Source: Tetrapyrgos nigripes (Eukaryota; Basidiomycota; Agaricomycetes; Agaricales; Campanellaceae). From it: a stretch of DNA of 64,000 bases. Under the pieces are notes generated by a model. That model had not been told where the DNA came from. It saw only the letters and a program-made list of their open reading frames with translations, and ran no database searches. Positions 24,193 through 34,560 of this stretch are shown here, piece after piece. The translations under genes and the position numbers were made by a program. Within the stretch, counting starts at the first letter, position 1. Each line of letters opens with the position of its first letter. The stretch spans positions 1-64,000 of the forward strand of contig JAACJM010000021.1 of NCBI GenBank assembly GCA_013368315.1. Direction: 5' to 3'.

Positions 24193-24330
24193 CAAAGCCT
24201 GGAACTCGGTCCCATTCGCATCCGGGAAAGCATCGACGTTCTGGGCAGCAAGGGCTTTCAAATCAGCTTGAACTTGTGTGACGGTAGTGCCAATGGCTAT
24301 TCCAACAGCAACTGCAAGGATGAGGTGGCC
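24193..24330 (-). pseudogene. HsbA-like fragment (exon 1 only)
   Basis: The minus strand reads LAVAVGIAIGTTVTQVQADL then NVDAFPDANGTEFQAL, matching the first exon of the intact gene at 25339 (VAQVEADLRN... NAFPNTGGSLVQAL). A splice-donor-like GT follows at the same place. No ATG precedes it in frame, and exons 2-4 are absent: the sequence runs into repeat R2. A decayed, truncated duplicate. Confidence 0.65.
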
Positions 24331-24619
24331 TTCCGGGGTGGGCTGTTAATGAGGAAGATCTTGGGTGGATGACATGCACGACCATTTTATCTCGTTGTCT
24401 ATTTGCAAAATTCAAATGGTGTTTCGGTGCTGGTTTGAGTATAAGCGGAAGGAAGAGCTTAAAGGCATAGCCAAACATATCTCAATAAAACGTTTTGAAA
24501 AATTTGAAACCAATGGCAATAATCTCGAATCTGGACGTGTACGGTTGGACTAGTAGCCAATGCTGCCAATCATGACACTGGTACTTAACAAATTAAAAAA
24601 GTAGCAATAACATCATCGT

Positions 24620-25339
24620 TCAAGCATATGCGGCCTGTGCCTTGGAGAAAGCAGCATTGATTGCAGTTCCGATGGCTGTAGCTTGAGCCTTGAGGTCGGC
24701 CTAAAAAATATACACCATCAATAAGGAACTCAAAATCGAACCGAGTCACACTCACAGGAGCCTTATTAATCAAAGCAACTCCAAAAGCCTCAGTAGCCGT
24801 CGCAAGCCGAGCGAGGTCTTGCTTGACAAGAGCTGGAACACCTCCAATGGGAAGAGCACTCAAAGCAGCCTTTTTGGTGATGATATCGTTCAAGGCGTTG
24901 ATGATGGTAGGTTCGAAGCCGTTGACGATAGCAAGGATGGCTTGACTATCAGCCTCGGTGACCCCGGTTGTACCCTGCAAAGGGAAGAAGCCAATGTAAT
25001 CGTCAGTCTCGGTGTCCGTCAGAAGAAGAAGGTCGAAGATAAAGTGTACCTGGACATCAGTTGTCGCACTGTTGACTACGGGGACAAGGTTTGTGGAAGA
25101 GGTGTGAATAGCCTGTAATGCGACGTCAGTCAGAGTGGGTGCTCTCATCAAATACAACAACATACCAAAGCCTGGACCAAAGATCCACCAGTGTTTGGGA
25201 AAGCATTGATGCTGTTGTCGAGGGTGGTTACTTGAGTAGCGATGTTCCTCAAGTCAGCCTCGACCTGGGCAACAGTCCTTTTCTCGACTGGGGATGCAGC
25301 GACGAGGGCGAGAGCAGCGAGTGCGAGGAAGAATTTCAT
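24620..25339 (-). CDS. HsbA-like hydrophobic surface-binding secreted protein
   Basis: Four exons, 25339-25166, 25112-25050, 24974-24756, 24700-24620, giving 178 residues. All introns fall between codons. The start MKFFLALAALALVAASPVEKR is a signal peptide with a Kex2-like KR. Family motifs follow: VEADLRNIATQVTTLDNSI, NAFPNTGGSLVQAL, TEADSQAILAIVNGFEPTI, ITKKAALSALPIGGVPAL and VKQDLARL. HsbA of Aspergillus adsorbs to hydrophobic surfaces and recruits hydrolases; the same role is inferred here. Length is typical of the family. An exon-1 relic lies 290 bases downstream. Confidence 0.9.
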
Positions 25340-25438
25340 CGTGGTAGGTTTGAAAGACAGTAAGACGCTGGTACTTGGGGAGGAAAGTGTTGAGACAGGA
25401 AGACCTGGTGAGGAATCAAGGAAAACTGGACCACTAGG

Positions 25439-25446
25439 TTTATATA
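25439..25446 (-). promoter_or_regulatory. TATA box of the HsbA-like gene
   Basis: TATATAAA on the minus strand, about 100 bases before the ATG at 25339, a normal spacing for a strongly expressed secreted-protein gene. Confidence 0.55.
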
Positions 25447-25490
25447 GTTTTTCAGTTGACCGAAAAACGGACTAGGAGGACGCTCAGTAC

Positions 25491-25521
25491 TCTAGAATAG
25501 CCGTAGAAGAACGAAGACTAA
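25491..25521 (+). repeat. short dispersed repeat, copy a
   Basis: Contains TAGAATAGCCGTAGAAGAAC then GAAGACTA. One of four near-identical copies within 920 bases. Confidence 0.6.
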
Positions 25522-25599
25522 GCTCCGGAGAGGTCTGCAAGAGGGGGCCGAGGCGCAGCATGTGCAAAGAATCTTGTCCTGATCCCTCTCCGGTCAACC

Positions 25600-25624
25600 A
25601 TAGCCGTAGAAGAACGAAGACTAC
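25600..25624 (+). repeat. short dispersed repeat, copy b
   Basis: ATAGCCGTAGAAGAACGAAG then ACTAC, followed by AAAATAGCCGT, the start of a further partial unit. Confidence 0.6.
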
Positions 25625-25639
25625 TAAAATAGCCGTCAT

Positions 25640-26340
25640 CAGTATTTTCACAGATTATATTATATGTATCATCAAAGCAGGATTCGACGACCCCGAAATG
25701 GCTCTGCAAGTTCCTGATCCAATCACTCGCCGTGGAACTACCTCACGACGCTGACGTGCTTGATTCCGCTGGTTGTGTGTTTGGAGTAGATGTAGGCTGT
25801 AGCGGGCTGTATAATATCTACACCCGGCATGTTCGTAGAGGACCACGCCGTGTATTATCTATCTGTCTATCTGGTGGCTGCAAGGTGGCTGGTTTTAACT
25901 GGTGCACTGGTGAAAAACAAAACTTACTGTCTACTTATCTTCTTGAGGCTCTTGAGTAAGATTGAGATCGACAGTACATAGCCGAGGTGATTTGAAGTGA
26001 AAATATCAAGAACTGACAGCACTGCGTCGGCCGATTGTCGGGGGTGTCGGGAGGTGCTGATCACCATGCTTGGCGATGAAGACGAGAATTGATTGAACTG
26101 AGTGTTGACGGAAATGTCACCCGAATCATCTCGAATGATGCGGAGACATTAGCTGACATCAAACAACCCCTTGTCGACGTCGACGACAACGTTTAGCCTT
26201 CAAATTTTACTGGTGGCCAAAAAACCTCCGCTGGTCCAATGGTTTCCACTGGTTTAGACTGGAATCGGTGCCTACCAGTGGCACTATTCGTGCACCCCCC
26301 CCCCCCCCTCTCAGCCTCCTTCCCCCCGCCACCAGTAATC
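25640..26340. other. non-coding stretch between short-repeat clusters
   Basis: No gene supported. Contains a run of 14 C at 26295-26308. Low coding potential in all frames. Confidence 0.5.
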
Positions 26341-26355
26341 TGTCAAAATACTGAT

Positions 26356-26375
26356 GGTAGAAGAACGAAGACTAC
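26356..26375 (+). repeat. short dispersed repeat, copy c
   Basis: GGTAGAAGAACGAAGACTAC; lacks the first part of the unit. Copy d follows almost directly. Confidence 0.6.
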
Positions 26376-26377
26376 GC

Positions 26378-26406
26378 TAGAATAGCCGTAGAAGAACGAA
26401 GGCTAC
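26378..26406 (+). repeat. short dispersed repeat, copy d
   Basis: CTAGAATAGCCGTAGAAGAA then CGAAGGCTA; tandem with copy c. Confidence 0.6.
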
Positions 26407-26711
26407 GCCCGTGCCAAACAGACATTGATCATCAGGTAAAGAATGAATGCCCAGGAGAGGTTAGATGAGCATCCGCATGCATCAGAGTGCACTTCTCCGA
26501 GGACTTTCCGTCGCTTTTGGTACCTTTGTCCAGAGAGGGCTTTTTACTTGACTTTTCTGCCGTCCTTTTCTAAACTTTTAGTACTTATCCAATGACTTTT
26601 TCCATACCTATGCTCTTTGTTTCATACCTACGTTAGTTGTAGGATTTTTCGTATGTACGTACAAGTATCGACCAAGTGACTAGGCTTCAGAAGTCTCCGA
26701 CGAGCGTTAGT

Positions 26712-26828
26712 TTGAAAGATGAGTGGACAATGGATGTTGCAAGACAAGGAAAAGATTTTGGAGAGAATCTCGAACGGGGCATTGTCGATGGCAGATATGC
26801 GCTCAGGCGTTGCTTCAGACGATGTCAT
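26712..26828 (-). pseudogene. F-box gene copy 2, N-terminal stub
   Basis: The ATG at 26828 opens the same first 39 codons as copies 1 and 3 (TPERISAIDNAPFEILSKIF). After LIFQ the homology stops abruptly and the frame ends at 26628 in unrelated sequence. Only half of the F-box remains. It sits downstream of secreted-protein copy 2, as in the intact cassettes. Confidence 0.75.
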
Positions 26829-27019
26829 GATTGGAGGAAGAAAGGGAAGTGCGAGAAAGCTACAGCCAGAGCGCTCAGTTCAGGAGTCCGAGATTGCCGT
26901 CAACAGCTCAAAAAGACATCAAAAAGGAAAAATAAGGCTTTTCGAGATTTTCATGTTATATTCATCAAGTAGTGACATTACTAGCACGACAATGAAACTA
27001 AGCGACTCAGCAATAAAGA

Positions 27020-27763
27020 CTAAACGAAGTCCACAAATATCCACATCATCGCAAGTAAACTCATTAGCATCCATAATTCCTCGCCTTGAACAGTCCGGCT
27101 CCCCAATCCAGCGCCATTTTCATCGACGTTAAAGACGACAGTCATGACAGGTAGAACAGTTCCTGTGTAGGTGGCCGTACCACTAGGTCTGCCTGCTTCC
27201 GTCCAGAGACAAACGCCACTTCCATCTCCATTATAAGTTCAGTTTTTGGAGAAGACCCCTACTGTCACAGTTCCTGGGTTGTTAGGATCGAATACTCGAG
27301 AAGCTCTGTCGCGATAACCCGATGCATAATTAACCATGATGTCTGGATAGAGAATGATAGAGAAAATACCATGTTAAAAGTATCATCAGCGTCAAAAAGA
27401 AGGCGTAGTAGAACTTACCATCTACCGTCCATGGTTGGACATCACCACTGCTTGGGTCACGATTGATGCTGATGACTTCATGCAAGGAGTAGGTAGTCTC
27501 ACTACCATCCTTCGCTGTTCCTATAGGAGTGACTGCGATATTGATGCTTGCAGTAGGTCCTGATTCTCCAGACGGGGTCGCACTGGGAGTCGTACTAGAT
27601 CGGCTTCGAGTGTACAGGTCGACAATCTCTGAGGGAACGACTCCAACTTTAAGGAATGTTACAGTCGTCTCTGCCAGTGCTGCGCTGAGGTCAAGCTAAC
27701 AGACTTATTGGCAATGCAGAACAGAGCTGCGATACAAATGAGGAGGGAATTGTACGACCTCAT
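27020..27763 (-). pseudogene. secreted-protein copy 2, decayed
   Basis: Aligns along its length with copies 1 and 3 (ATG at 27763, stop equivalent at 27020). Lesions: the exon-1 donor GTAAGT has become ATAAGT; intron 1 is shortened; a six-base insert lies in exon 2; and the conserved Cys codon in the third exon (NCTYN) is TGA. The rest of the frame stays open, so the decay is recent. Confidence 0.8.
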
Positions 27764-28267
27764 GGACGACCGACCTTTGAATGCGGATCATCATACAGCT
27801 TTTATATATCCTCCTACTTGAACCCCATGACACAATCGCATCAGTCGAGTCCAAACTGCAATCAAGCACGCGGTTTCTCCCGTTCCCGACAGCTTTTGGG
27901 TTCTTTTTTGCTGGACAGTTATAGAGAGCTTGTCAAGACGTCCCAAGCGACGATGCACATTAAGGCATTGAAAGTGATAGGGATCCAAATATTGGAAGAT
28001 ACTAGTATCAGAGAGATCACATCAAACGATAGGCAATGCTGGATTGAACGGAGAATTGGAAACTTGATTATAGAATTACATTCCAGAGCCCTGAGCAAAG
28101 AATCATATGCTGTTCAAGGAACTAGTACACTTTGTCAGTAGAGGTCTCAACGAACCAGCTCAATAAATTTATACTCACACACCCTCCAATAAGTTCCCAA
28201 TTATGTTGCAATCACGCATGTGGTTCCTCCTGTTCCCGACAGTTTGGGCATTCTTTTTCGCCAGAGC

Positions 28268-28463
28268 TATGGAGAGCTTGAGAAGAGAGCAGGACATAAA
28301 TGAAGAAGATGAGAGCATCTTAGCTCATACCCCAGATGCATATACCGATCTCTCAACACCGGCGACGAGGATTCTAATATGAATACTGGTACACTCCTGT
28401 CTGAACTGGCAGTTTTGGCTGCATGAGCGTATCCTTCGCGCATAAGAAGAGATAGACAGCCTC
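28268..28463 (-). pseudogene. stray exon-4 fragment of the GNAT gene
   Basis: Closely matches 19047-19235 of paralogue B: part of the fourth intron plus exon 4. The minus strand still reads LSLLMREGYAHAAK and VFILESS, but with substitutions, and no other GNAT exon is nearby. One side joins sequence like the secreted-protein upstream region. The other joins sequence like the 3' flank of F-box 1 (21003-21070). It is a relic of a larger duplicated segment with an internal deletion. Confidence 0.75.
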
Positions 28464-28529
28464 ATCACTTTCCAGCCCGGATATTCCTCCTCTCCCCCTA
28501 CTAGTAGATCGGCACTCGCATATGTGATA

Positions 28530-30064
28530 TCACTGTACAATCCTCCCCTCCTTCCAGTCACAAAGTCCTATATCATTCCAATCTGTCCCAAGCTCTACCC
28601 ATTCTGACCTACAATCCAAACCAACCTCGCAGAGCAAATGAACTTGCTCATTGGTCCAATCGCTCCTGTATGTCTCTGGGGCAAATAATCGAAAGAGTTG
28701 TAGACGACGTCCTCTTTCAACGACTCGGGACTGAATCATGTTGACTAAAGCCTCAGCTGGCTCATCGAGTCCTGCTCCAAATGCGAGACGAAGTTCCTCC
28801 AGTTCGGGGAGCAGTACTTTGTTCTGAGATTGAAGTTGATGATTTCTTCGTGTCAAAGCATCGAAGAAATCTCTGGTCAAAGTCGTAGGTCGAGCAGAGA
28901 ACTCTCCAATAGTGAGATGAGTGATGGTGTGAAGAAGGGAAAATATGGAGAGGAGGCCAGAATCGCTGATGTGGAAGTTGACGCATTTAAAACAAGTGAT
29001 GCAGGGTGTTCGAGGCCTCTGTAAAAATATCATCATCTCACGAACAGGGAAGTCAGCTTCCATCGATCGCTGAAGTGTAGGAAGGGAACCCCGATACATC
29101 CTAGTCGTGTTGAGAAGAACGAGATGCAATAATGTATCGGACATCCCAGCCGACCCATCTCTCCATAAAAAAGGAAGCAAGTGTATTTCCTTTGCAAGAC
29201 ACACGTCAAGTTGAACCTGAGGAGGGTAATGGGATTGAAAGGAACACCGGTATGTGTCAAGTCCATTCATGATGGCCGTGGTTTTAGCATTCGCAAGACA
29301 GAGAGTGTCCTTGACGAAAAGATGTGAGCAGCTGAGAAGGGTGAGGGATGGTAGACCTTCAGTTGAATCTGAAGGACCCGTAAACACAATACCACGTCCT
29401 GTATGCTTGAGAACTCGGAGACGGGGAGTGGAAGTAATCCCCATAGCCAATCCGTAAGCAGCGCCTTGTTGTCCATAGCAATGAAGAATATGAAGCTGCA
29501 GGCTTTCAAGCATGGGGAAATGGCTGGGGAAAGTTCTGAAGGCTTCAAACACCCCAGTAGGGTTGAAAGTCTGTGGGAAGACACAGCACAGCGGTCCGCC
29601 ACCTATACGCCTCGTCAAACACTTAAGAGTTGGTAGACGTGTTGAAGATGTGAAAACCCATTGTAGGTACGCCCTGCAACACTTGCATCGTCTCAAACGT
29701 CATACTTGTTCTCGGTAACCATCTCGAGCACAAAGTCAAGAGGAAGCCCTTGAGAACGTGTAAGATACAGATCGACGACTGCGGCAATATGAGAAGCTTT
29801 TTCAGAAGAGACCTTGATTAGGCGGTCCCATATGATAATACGGGACCATAAGCAAGAGTCGGAAATTATACAAGAGCACCAGCGTGAGTTGTCATGGCTA
29901 AGAGTGATGGCCGGCTGTTTTCTGTTTACGACGTCAACGTTGGGACCTTGAAAGATGAGTGGAGAATGGATGTTGCAAAACAAGGAAAAGATTTTGGAGA
30001 GAATCTCGAACGGGGCATTGTCAATGGCAGATATACGCTCAGGCGTTGCTTCAGACGATGTCAT
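28530..30064 (-). CDS. F-box protein with leucine-rich-like C-terminal region (copy 3)
   Basis: Exon 1 is 30064-29706, the same length as in copy 1, with the same start TPERISAID and F-box NAPFEILSKIFSLF. Exon 2 runs to a stop at 28530. Just inside exon 2, copy 1 has CCCACAGAGATTTTCAAC while copy 3 has CCCACAGACTTTCAAC, a two-base loss. With the acceptor used in copy 1 (TATAG, exon from 29602) the frame would break. With an AG eight bases upstream (exon from about 29610) the frame is restored, changing WRTAVLCLP to RIGGGPLCCVFPQ. The product is then about 480 residues. It could be functional by that shift or a young pseudogene. Downstream repeats such as THLTIGEFSARP match copy 1. A six-residue insert (NHQLQSQ region) lies near the C-terminal third. 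Confidence 0.65.
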
Positions 30065-30241
30065 GGTTGGAGGGAGAAAGGGAAGTGTGAGAAAGCTACG
30101 GCCAGAATGCTCAGCTCCGGAGATTTCCGTCAACAGAAAACATCAAAAAGGAAAATAAGGCTGTTGAGATGTTGCTGATATATTCGTCAACTGACATTAC
30201 TAGCACTACAATAATGAAACTGAGCGACACAGCAATAAAGA

Positions 30242-31003
30242 CTAAACGAAGTCCACAAACATCCACATCATTGCAAGTAAACTCATTAGCATCCATAATT
30301 CCTCGCCTTGAACAGTCCGGCTCCCCAATCCAGCGCCATTTTCATCGACGTCAAAGACGGCAGTCATGACAGGTAGAATGCTTCCTGTGAAGGTGACCGT
30401 ATGACTAGGTTGGCCTGCTTCCGTCTGGAGACAAACGCCACTTCCGTCTTGATTATAAGTACAGTTTCCGGAAACCACTCCTGCTGTCACAGTTCCTGGG
30501 TTGTTAGGATCGAATACTTGAGAAGCTCTGTCACGATAACCCGACGCATACTGAACCATGATGTCTGGATAGAGAATGATAGAGAAAATACTGGGTTAAA
30601 ACTCTCATCAGCGTCAAAAAGAAGGCGTAGAACTTACCATCTACTGTCCATGGTTGGACATCACCACTGCTTGGGTCGAAATTGATGCTGATGACTTCAT
30701 GCAAGGAGTAGGTAGTCTCACTACCATCCTTCGCTGTTCCTATAGGAGTGACTACGATATTGATGCTTGCAGTAGGTCCTGATTCTCTAGACGAGGTCGC
30801 AATGGGAGTCATACTAGATCGGCTTCGAGTGTACAGGTCAACATCATATGAGGGAACGACTCTGAGGAATGTTACAGTCGTCTCTGCCAGTGCCGCAGCT
30901 ATAAAAAATAGTAACTAGAAGAAGCCGAGGTCAAGCTAACAGACTTACTGGCAATGCAGAACAGAGCTGTGATACAAATGAGGAGGGAATTGTACGACCT
31001 CAT
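30242..31003 (-). CDS. small secreted protein, cassette copy 3
   Basis: Three exons, 31003-30949, 30898-30638, 30564-30242, giving 212 residues, with exactly the same exon lengths as copy 1. Signal peptide MRSYNSLLICITALFCIA, the GTAKDGSETTYSLHEV block, NPGTVTAGVVSGNCTYN and the hydrophobic C-terminus are all intact. Differences from copy 1 are mostly single residues in the Ser/Thr-rich and mid regions. The F-box copy 3 ATG lies 178 bases downstream on the same strand. Function unknown; cell-surface location inferred. Confidence 0.8.
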
Positions 31004-31409
31004 GGACGACCGACCTTTGAATGCAGATCATCATCTTACAGCTTTTATATATCCTCCAACTTGAACCCCACGACACAATTGCATCAGTCGAGTCCCAAAC
31101 TGCAATCAAGCACGTGGTTTCTCCTGTTCCTGACAGCTTGCGTTCTTTTTTGCCAGACAGTTATAGAGAGCTTGTCAAGACTTCCCAAGCGACAATGCAC
31201 ACTAAGAGGGATATACAGGTATCTGAGGATAATATCAGAAAGGTCACACCAACCGATAGACAATGTTGGATTGAACGGAAAATATAGAATTACATTCCAG
31301 AGCTGTTCCTGAGCAAGAATCATATGCTTTCCAAGGAACTAATACATACACTTTCGATTTGTCAGTAGAGGTCTCAACGAACCAGCTGGACATATACTCA
31401 CCCTCCAAT

Positions 31410-31960
31410 AAGTTCCAAATTATCCAACCCCACGTCCTTCAAGTTCCAGTCCATATCAGGCTTAACCCATTTGAATTTGCACTCCACTCCGGCTTCGTAA
31501 ATTGGGTCAACGTTTACTCATTTACCCAACTTGCATAGGATTCAGGAGCGTAGAGACGAACGAGTTGTAGACGATGTCCTTCTCCAATGTTTGAATCATG
31601 TTGAAGAGAGCACTTGGGTCTACAAAGCTTTTCCCGAACACAATGCGAAGTTCCATCAGTAAACCTCAGGAGTAGCTGACTGGCCAGGTCCAGCTGTTCA
31701 TTTTGTCAATTCAGAGCGTCGAATAAATTTCTGGCGTTTCAGCACTTGAACCCATGCCGTGGTATAGAATCCTCCTCCTCCTCCAGTCAGCATCTGAGAG
31801 TTGCTGGAAAACTCTCCAAGAGCGACATGAGTGAGAGTAGGAAGACAGGGAAATAGGGCGAGTAATTTGGAATCGGAGATGCGTATGTTAATACATGTGA
31901 AGTGGGTAAGTGAGGATCGGTGTTTGCGAATGAGAGAGAGAAAGAATGTATATCTATGCT
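31410..31960 (-). pseudogene. F-box gene copy 4, C-terminal relic
   Basis: The minus strand reads THFTCINIRISDSKLLALF then THVALGEFSS, matching THFKCVNLRINDSDLLSIF...THLTIGEFSA of copy 1. Further down, shifted frames match the region before the C-terminus. No F-box half remains and several frame breaks occur. It is more diverged than the other copies, so it is probably an older duplicate. Confidence 0.6.
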
Positions 31961-32192
31961 TGCTCGTCGTGTGTGAGAGAGGGACAGAGTGAGAGAGGTT
32001 TTGGGGACAAACAATATATATTTGTTTGGTCGCTATAGCTCTCTCACGAGGCACCCAAAAGGGAGGCCAAGCTCAAGCCGGCACAGGCGAACATATGCAC
32101 AAACGTAGCTATGTGAGACAGAGAGAAACAAGACAGAGATGGGAAAGTGGAAGGGTGGGTGTGAAAAGCAAGAGAAACTCGAAGCCAAAGAC

Positions 32193-32338
32193 TATCGAGC
32201 TCTATGTGAGATATGAAAAGATGAATCAGGACGGAGAATCTACCTATCGAGCTCTATGTGAGATATGAAAAGATGAATCAGGACAGAGAATCTACCTATT
32301 GAGCTCTATGTGAGATATGAAAAGATGAATCAGGACAA
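32193..32338 (+). repeat. tandem repeat, 52-base unit, about 2.8 copies
   Basis: Units start TATCGAGCTCTATGTGAGAT and continue ATGAAAAGATGAATCAGGAC; the third starts TATTGAG and is cut after CAGGACA. Unit length is not a multiple of three. A minisatellite in non-coding DNA. Confidence 0.8.
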
Positions 32339-33359
32339 GATACATGACAACTGCAGTGGGTATATATACTCTACAAGGTTGTTAAAGCGTAAGGAGACAT
32401 AGGGCCAACGGTGGAGGCTAATGGACAATAAAGAGCTCAGTGCATTGACGCGAGACATTGGTCCTCGTGGCATAGACCTCAGTCAATTGTGCATTGACTG
32501 GTCCATTTATTACTTACTTCAACCGTGGTAGAAATTAGGGTTAGGGTTATAACATACATCAACATCCACCGTCAACGACCCTCTTGCGCACTGGAGATAC
32601 ACTGGAGACGCGATGAACCTCGTCTGGACCTCAGTTTTGACCTCATTGTCGGAAAGCAAAACCTCTCTGCCAATGTTTACGCATAATACCGCAGCTATGG
32701 GAATTCTAAGTGTCGGTACTACTAAAAAGTGAGTCGCTTTGTGCTTCTATTTCAGAGCTCTGGTCACAGTACTCGATATTTGGATGCTTTCCAGGAAAAT
32801 ATATTCGAGGCAATATATACCGTCTTTTAGATGCTGCATCAAAGTGGTGGTCTGCAACGCTGGCTTCGCAAGGTCGTTTGTAAGTAGCACTAGTCTTCTT
32901 CAGGTTCTTCCGATAAATCCGTCGGGTATGGACGTCCACGAATATAGGCCATGTTTTGAGCGTGTACTCTATAATCTCAAGCAGTAGAACTCCGACCATC
33001 ATTCAAGAAAGGCGAGTTTGCCCTGAAGACAGTGAAGATCTAGAATATTAATCTAGTACTACTGCTTCTCAAGAGAGGACCGAGTACTACTTACTCGGTA
33101 TGAGGAGTACTCGCACTGAAGGTCTACGCTTTCCCTTAATAGGCTTCGACATTTATCACAATCATGCACGTCACTCATGGCAGAACAGGCCTGCTTTCGG
33201 CCTATTCAAACACCGGGAGGCATTCTTCGATGAAGGCTGAGATTCTGCGGACAATGAGCTTGGATTCCAGGCATTCCCAATGTACATCAAGCCATTGTTT
33301 AGACGGCTCTGATTTATTCTAGGCTTGCCAACCACATTGACAACGCGTTTTAGGCATGT
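32339..33359. other. non-coding stretch
   Basis: No gene supported. A short telomere-like motif, TTAGGGTTAGGGTTA, lies at 32535-32549; with two and a half units it may be chance or a trace of end repair. Confidence 0.5.
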
Positions 33360-34560
33360 TTCTCAACTTCGGTCAGTCTCAGAACCTTCGAAATCAGGTT
33401 GCCGCTGATCTTTCTATTCATCAACAACCTCCCGCTGGCCAGCTGCTTTATTTCGACGTGCGCTGGATCATCCAAATAAATTTTCAAGCTTTGTACTTGA
33501 TTTTTGGTTCTGCCCGGTATACTATGCAGTCATCATGCCAATCATGTCTTAGTCGTCCATAAAGTTTCCCCTGGCTCATAGAAAAATCGCGGTGAGCATT
33601 TGCATGGGTCTTTTATCTTTTTCCAAACTTAACTGATGCATCGTAAGCTAAGATTATCTCGATTATACAGAGACGTTTGGAATGTCAGTTTTCAGACTCA
33701 GCGAGTATTCGCAGAGAACTTCTCAGAGAAGCGGTTATCTCCAGCTCGTATCATGTACATCGCCAACATCGCCGACAGCATTGCGGATGCATCCTATCTA
33801 AAAGAGAAGAATCTAATGAGTTCGTATTCCGCCTTCGCCAGGCGCCTTTCCGCATCCAACTGTAATGTCGTTACCGACTGGTAATCATAGCGAAGACGAT
33901 ATCACTTGTCATTCACTCACCAATGTTGCTGAGGTTCTTATTCGAGCTGTCTCTATCAAAGACAGATGCACGTTGTATTGACGGATCCGATTGACCAGGC
34001 AGACACTCAGTGTAGTTAAAGCGTGTGTTTCTCATTAAGCTGCCAACGGTGTCCGAAGGCATAATATCGGTGTAACAGGAGTCATCCTTCTGTAAATTTA
34101 GTTACCAGATTGCTACGAATAAATCCATTGAGACAACACTTCGCCACGGCCGATCATCTAGAGAACTACTTGTGGAAGGAGGTGTCTTGCAGCTGCGACT
34201 ATTGACCTAGAAGATGTCTGTGCGGGTTTCACCGTAAAATCAATGCGAGGGAGCAGAGGAACTTACTGGCAGCAGTCTGCAGATAATTCAACGGTTCCCA
34301 AAATCAGCGCGTCACCGCTTCCGAGTCCATTCTATTCAGATTCTGTATCGTCAATCATCTTCTGTAGGCTTTTAGGGGATCGACTCTCATAGAGAAGAAC
34401 AATGACATCAGAAAACTGATGAAACGAGAGATAGAAACGAGGCATCCATGCATGCTTTCCCCAATCGTTCGAGGGACTTCATCGATTGAAGCTGATTGTC
34501 ATTAAGGGTAGCTGAAGGACTAACTCTGAGACCCCTGCAATAGCTATGAGATGCACTCAA
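33360..34560 (-). pseudogene. degenerate multi-exon gene of unknown family
   Basis: The minus strand shows several coding-like segments joined by canonical introns. Examples, upstream to downstream: NDNQLQSMKSLERLGKACMD; FSDVIVLLYESRSPKSLQKM; GLGSGDALILGTVELSADCC spliced over a 60-base GTAAGT...CTAG intron to QSIVAAARHLLPQ; DSCYTDIMPSDTVGSLMRNT with FNYTECLPGQSDPSIQRASV; and AHVEIKQLASGRLLMNRKIS near 33400. At least one in-frame TAG (near 34335), one frame break (near 34415) and further stops at 33700-33600 separate them. I do not recognise the family. The pattern fits a gene lost recently enough to keep its intron structure. Confidence 0.35.

Noticed and set aside
32535..32549. Telomere-like TTAGGG units as an interstitial telomere
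   Set aside because: Only two and a half units; expected by chance often enough that nothing can be built on it.
33636..33884. An 82-codon plus-strand frame as a gene
   Set aside because: It is antisense to the better supported minus-strand degenerate exons and has no splice or domain support.
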